Part shown: positions 45,201 through 47,271 of the stretch, in pieces | Numbering within the stretch: position 1 is the first letter of the stretch | Layout of the letters: the number at the start of each line of letters is the position of its first letter | Assembly: GCA_037447605.1 (NCBI GenBank) | Contig: CM074808.1 | Coordinates: 3,811,188-3,858,458 of the forward strand | Source of the DNA: Zygnema circumcarinatum | Lineage: Eukaryota; Streptophyta; Zygnematophyceae; Zygnematales; Zygnemataceae | Direction of reading: 5' to 3' | DNA length: 47,271 nt | The notes under the pieces: model-generated | What the model was told of the DNA's origin: nothing | Databases searched by the model: none | Seen by the model: the letters and a program-made list of their open reading frames with translations, nothing else | Translations under genes and position numbers: made by a program

Positions 45201-45776
45201 TGCTCTGTTCTGCCATGTAACGCCGTAAACAGAATGAAATCTATGCCTATCTATCTGCATCTTACGTCTTCCAAATTCGGAAAATTTCGAAACCTGGTCC
45301 CTAATTCAACCCTTACCCTCCTTCAACCCTTACCCTAATCCAACCCTGAACCCTAATCCAACCCTAAACCCTCCTTCAACCCTAACCCTAATCCAACCCT
45401 AACCCTAATCCAACCCGAACCCTAATCCAACCCTAACCCAACCATCCTTTCCTTTCCTCCCTCACAGATCTGCACCTTGCCCTACAGCCCCCAAATATTC
45501 GGCGCCAACGGCTGCTCCCGCAACGCCTGCACGGACCCTAAGTATACGAAAAACCCTAAAAAAGCCACCCCCATCACCATCCGCGGCCCTGGCCAGAGCT
45601 GCCTGAAGGCCGCGTACTCCCCCGCCTTCCGCTGCAACCTCAACATCTTCACCTGCCTCAACCAGGGCCAGGTCTGCAACGCGCGGACGGAGCTGCTGGG
45701 CCGCGCGGTCTGCGCGCCCACGCAGAAGTACGTTCCCAAGGATAAAAAATTCGCCAACCAATGCAAGAAGAGGTAG
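33261..45776 (+). CDS. Giant secreted papain-like protease with chitin-binding, EGF and LysM modules (right copy)
   Basis: Eighteen exons from ATG 33261 to TAG 45774-45776; exon coordinates are in the block entries. Module order equals the left copy, and ten of 18 exons have identical lengths in the two genes. All 18 domains or exons are intact except that Pro-rich exon 10 (38273-42162) is 3890 bases, which breaks the frame between its phase-1 ends; the Pro/Ser frame shifts twice inside it. This may be assembly error in the repeat or real variation. Predicted size is about 2530 residues. Expected location is outside the cell, tethered by CBM14 and LysM modules to chitin or another GlcNAc-containing glycan. 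It is head-to-head with the left copy, and its upstream region is shared with lipase 2. The start is supported by the conserved AATW plus hydrophobic segment in both copies. Confidence 0.85.
34230..34660 (+). repeat. GA-rich low-complexity tract in intron 2 (right copy)
   Basis: Purine-only GAGAGG/GGGAGA sequence in the same intron that carries (GGGAGA)n in the left copy, but here purines are on the sense strand, whereas in the left copy they are on the antisense strand. Confidence 0.8.
35312..35562 (+). repeat. 21-bp tandem repeat encoding GVGKRPP heptads
   Basis: About a dozen copies of GGTGTAGGAAAACGTCCCCC-type 21-base units encode G(V/E)GK(R/H)PP. The left paralogue has a related array (G(R/S)GRHPP) at about 20030-20235 and 20335-20405. 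Confidence 0.85.
36105..36515 (+). other. Second chitin-binding (CBM14-like) module, exons 4-5 (right copy)
   Basis: Exons 36105-36175 and 36323-36515. It encodes [44 protein letters not shown] and ADFVTC, a good match to the peritrophin-A/CBM14 consensus. The intron after PPC is phase 2, as in module 1. A short Pro-rich tail leads to the peptidase. Confidence 0.78.
36694..38042 (+). other. C1A papain-like peptidase domain, exons 6-9 (right copy)
   Basis: Exons 36694-36889, 37012-37259, 37446-37583 and 37778-38042. Active-site cysteine in QGTCDGCWAFS, histidine in [12 protein letters not shown], asparagine in [13 protein letters not shown], with CEGGDP and QQLLDCLP typical of the family. The intron splits the Asp codon before GCWAF. 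No I29 propeptide is recognisable; the 50 or so residues before the mature-like [10 protein letters not shown] hold EACTPSC. An acidic-to-neutral extracellular cysteine peptidase is expected. Confidence 0.9.
38273..42162 (+). other. Pro/Ser-rich repeat stalk, exon 10 (right copy)
   Basis: Acceptor TTCCCCAG, donor GTAAGC. The Pro/Ser frame ([20 protein letters not shown]) is in phase with exon 9 to about 39890, moves by one position by about 40000 after a 2-base insertion and a nearby deletion, and moves again at about 40790-40820, where it becomes in phase with exon 11. All three sense frames lack stops across the exon. Composition suggests a hydroxyproline-rich extracellular stalk. Confidence 0.75.
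39290..41960 (+). repeat. 120-bp tandem repeat array (40-residue unit) in exon 10, right copy
   Basis: From 40921 to 41881 copies recur exactly every 120 bases. Each unit encodes 40 residues including [19 protein letters not shown] and [14 protein letters not shown]. Roughly 22 copies, some with short internal duplications or deletions (about 39630, 39740, 39890-40000, 40735-40830). The unit differs from the 60-bp unit of the left paralogue. Confidence 0.92.
42303..43256 (+). other. EGF-like modules, exons 11-13 (right copy)
   Basis: Exons 42303-42452, 42633-42678 and 43156-43256. The first encodes [16 protein letters not shown], then [12 protein letters not shown] and EVCTQ. The second unit spans two exons: [27 protein letters not shown] and SKTCVP. 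Both have six cysteines in EGF spacing. Exon 11 is intact here and broken in the left copy. Confidence 0.8.
44879..45131 (+). repeat. 253-bp block identical to 8677-8929 (inverted)
   Basis: Partner of the left block. It spans the end of intron 16, exon 17 and the first 39 bases of intron 17 and is identical base for base by eye. Beyond both ends the sequences diverge at once. Confidence 0.9.
45300..45445 (+). repeat. Telomere-like CCCTAAT/CCCTAA repeats in intron 17 (right copy)
   Basis: About ten AACCCTAATCC-type units with irregular spacers precede the last exon. Related TTTAGGG copies follow the gene at about 45810-45858. Confidence 0.75.
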
Positions 45777-46875
45777 CAGGAACAGGATGGGAATGAATAG
45801 GAAATTTTAGGGTGAGAGGTTTAGGGTTTAGAGTTTAGGGCTTAGGGTTTAGGGTTTGAGCCGTTGGGGGTAAAAATCGGAACTGAAGGAAATTGGGCAA
45901 TAAAAAGGCGTACGTTTCCAAAGAAATTTCGCCAACCAATGCAAGAAAAGGCAGGTAGGTCCCACATTGGAAATATTTTTTGAGGGTCTTGGAGCCCTCT
46001 GAGTGTAAAATCTGAAGTTTAGGGGATTTTTTTTCATTTTTATATCAGTGTAAAGTAACGCAAAGTTGGAAATTTTTGCAGATTTGATCCACAATTTGGT
46101 TTTTTTTTCAAAGTTAACCCTTCAGCGCATGAAAACTTGCCAACGACAACCCCACAAAAAAGCTCCCTAGAGTACCCCCCCGATCGGTTCAATCCCAATC
46201 CAATGTGAACGCAAAAAACGATTTCGCCGTTGTCAACCTCCCCGTCAGCACGCTTTCTCAGCCCGCCACGTCAGCACCCTTCTTTGGGCAGCTTCCTCCA
46301 CAGCTGCCGTTTTCTGCCAAGTAAAAAGCATACGACAAACAGACAAACCGACAAACCGACAAAAAATACGTCAGAATTGTACCTTCTGTACCTTTCACCT
46401 TGTCCACATGCACTGTTTCTACTAATTCGTACAGTACAGTACGCTTTTGTCCGTACATCATCCAGCTTGTCAAGTTCATTACAGATGGCAAAAAGCCCGT
46501 ACAATGGACTTTTAGAGTTCGAGATTTCAGAACTAGAACGTTTTAATATATTAAATTTTCGTAGTTTTGAAACAATTTTAGAACGACCATACGACCGCTG
46601 GCATTGAACTGTACATACGGTCGTACGGTAGTCGAATTGGCGCTGGCCCTCCTGAAAGGGCATTCATACGACCACCGTATAGCCATTCTAGAAGTGTTTT
46701 ATAAAACGCTCTGACTTTTACAAGCTTTGATTGGAATTCTAATACACACATCCAGCCCATATAGTGCCGTACAATACGTACGGTCCGTACATCCTGCAGC
46801 CCGCCCGCCCAGCCCTCTCCCCCTCCCTCTCCCACTCCCTCCCCCTCCCTCTCTCTTCCTGACCGAGCGGCAGCC
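45777..46875. promoter_or_regulatory. Intergenic and GSH1 upstream region with GTAC cluster
   Basis: Twelve GTAC cores occur between about 46379 and 46790, including ATACGTACGGTCCGTACATC just upstream of the gene. A pyrimidine-rich leader (46805-46860) precedes the ATG. A partial copy of the protease 3' coding end lies at 45911-45952. No other gene is supportable. Confidence 0.45.
45911..45952 (+). repeat. Partial duplicate of the protease 3' coding end
   Basis: TACGTTTCCAAAG followed by TTCGCCAACCAATGCAAGAA repeats the final codons of exon 18 (45729-45773) with a few changes, about 180 bases downstream. Confidence 0.75.
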
Positions 46876-47150
46876 ATGGCCGCCGCAGCGTCCTCCTCTC
46901 TTGTCGCCCCCAACCTCCGCCACGCCCCGATCTCCAGCTCCAGACACGGCCCCAGGCCCCGCCATGGCCTGAAGCTCCAGGCCCACTCCCGCCTCCCCGG
47001 CCGCCATGGCGCGCAGCAGCAGCGCGCCCGCCATGGCACGGTCTGCGCCTCTCCCCCCGCGGAGGAGGTGGGCGTGCGGCAGGAGGCTCTCACACGTGCG
47101 GACCTCACGGCGTACCTCGCCTCGGGCTGCAAGCCGAGGGAGAACTGGAG
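46876..47150 (+). CDS. GSH1: Glutamate-cysteine ligase, plastid-targeted, first exon only
   Basis: This exon opens at an ATG in CAGCCATGGCC context and runs 275 bases to a GTGGGG donor, ending in phase 2. The N-terminal 50-60 residues are rich in Ser, Arg, Ala and His ([14 protein letters not shown]) and look like a chloroplast transit peptide. They are followed by [20 protein letters not shown], which closely matches the start of the mature plant enzyme ([14 protein letters not shown]...KWR). The enzyme makes gamma-glutamylcysteine, the first and rate-controlling step of glutathione synthesis, in plastids. The rest lies beyond the window. The upstream GTAC cluster could link the gene to SBP-type or metal-response control. 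Confidence 0.88.
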
Positions 47151-47271
47151 GTGGGGGCCGTACAGCTGTACGTCGGCTTTTAGGTTTCAGGGAAGGTGCT
47201 AGGGTTAGGGATTTTAGGGTTGGTGTGTAGGGGTTCAGGACTGACTGTCCTGGGGGGGGGGGGGGGGTTTG
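47151..47271 (+). other. GSH1: Start of GSH1 intron 1
   Basis: Non-coding sequence with GTAC cores at about 47159-47171, AGGGTTAGGG and TTTAGGG motifs, and a 16-base poly-G run near the window end. Confidence 0.5.

Larger units (their letters stand above)
43444..45776 (+). other. Three LysM modules and Cys-rich tail, exons 14-18 (right copy)
   Basis: Exons 43444-43565, 43772-43891, 44257-44394, 44916-45092 and 45468-45776. LysM-type segments: [13 protein letters not shown] with [16 protein letters not shown] with [22 protein letters not shown] with [10 protein letters not shown] and DLICTLP. The final exon encodes a Cys-rich tail of unknown family. Exon 17 belongs to the 253-bp identical block and its donor is GTCGGC. 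Confidence 0.82.

Noticed and set aside
1-47271. Whole window as a mirror-image misassembly around the N gap
   Set aside because: Both lipases are on the same strand, the protease paralogues are strongly diverged, and homology around the gap ends abruptly at 8-bp direct repeats.

Overview
The window is nuclear DNA from a plant-lineage eukaryote, most likely a green alga or streptophyte. Genes have many GT-AG introns. A 5' exon of a plant-type, plastid-targeted glutamate-cysteine ligase lies at the right edge, a plant-type U-box/ARM ubiquitin ligase lies near the left edge, and telomere-like CCCTAAA/TTTAGGG motifs sit in introns and intergenic DNA. Much non-coding DNA is strand-asymmetric purine or pyrimidine low-complexity sequence. 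I cannot name the species. I see no tRNA, rRNA, CRISPR array or bacterial gene.

Layout: 1-2600 is low-complexity and intergenic DNA. A two-exon U-box/ARM E3 ligase is at 2606-5658 (-). An 18-exon gene for a giant secreted cysteine protease is at 8118-21842 (-). An acid-lipase-like gene of nine exons is at 23643-26762 (-), and its tandem paralogue at 29203-32349 (-). Between the two lipases lies a long-inverted-repeat (foldback) element whose hairpin centre is a 10-N assembly gap (27979-27988). A second 18-exon giant protease is at 33261-45776 (+), head-to-head with the first across about 11.4 kb. The first exon of GSH1 is at 46876-47150 (+).

The two giant proteases share one unusual architecture: signal peptide, two six-cysteine chitin-binding (CBM14-like) modules each split across a phase-2 intron, a papain-family (C1A) domain with its catalytic residues present and no recognisable I29 propeptide, a Pro/Ser-rich repeat stalk of 1300-1800 residues, EGF-like modules, three LysM modules and a Cys-rich tail. 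They look like extracellular, chitin- or glycan-tethered proteases. The lipase-like proteins between them are also secreted, but in both the nucleophile elbow reads GYNQG, without the catalytic serine. The cluster may act on the cell wall or on chitinous partners; this is inference.

Other notable signals are a 253-bp block identical between the two otherwise diverged proteases (gene conversion), a decayed but cleanly skippable EGF exon in the left copy, an adenine-poor coding tract that is open in all three sense frames, dense GTAC-core clusters upstream of every gene start, and a G-box-rich insertion inside an intron.
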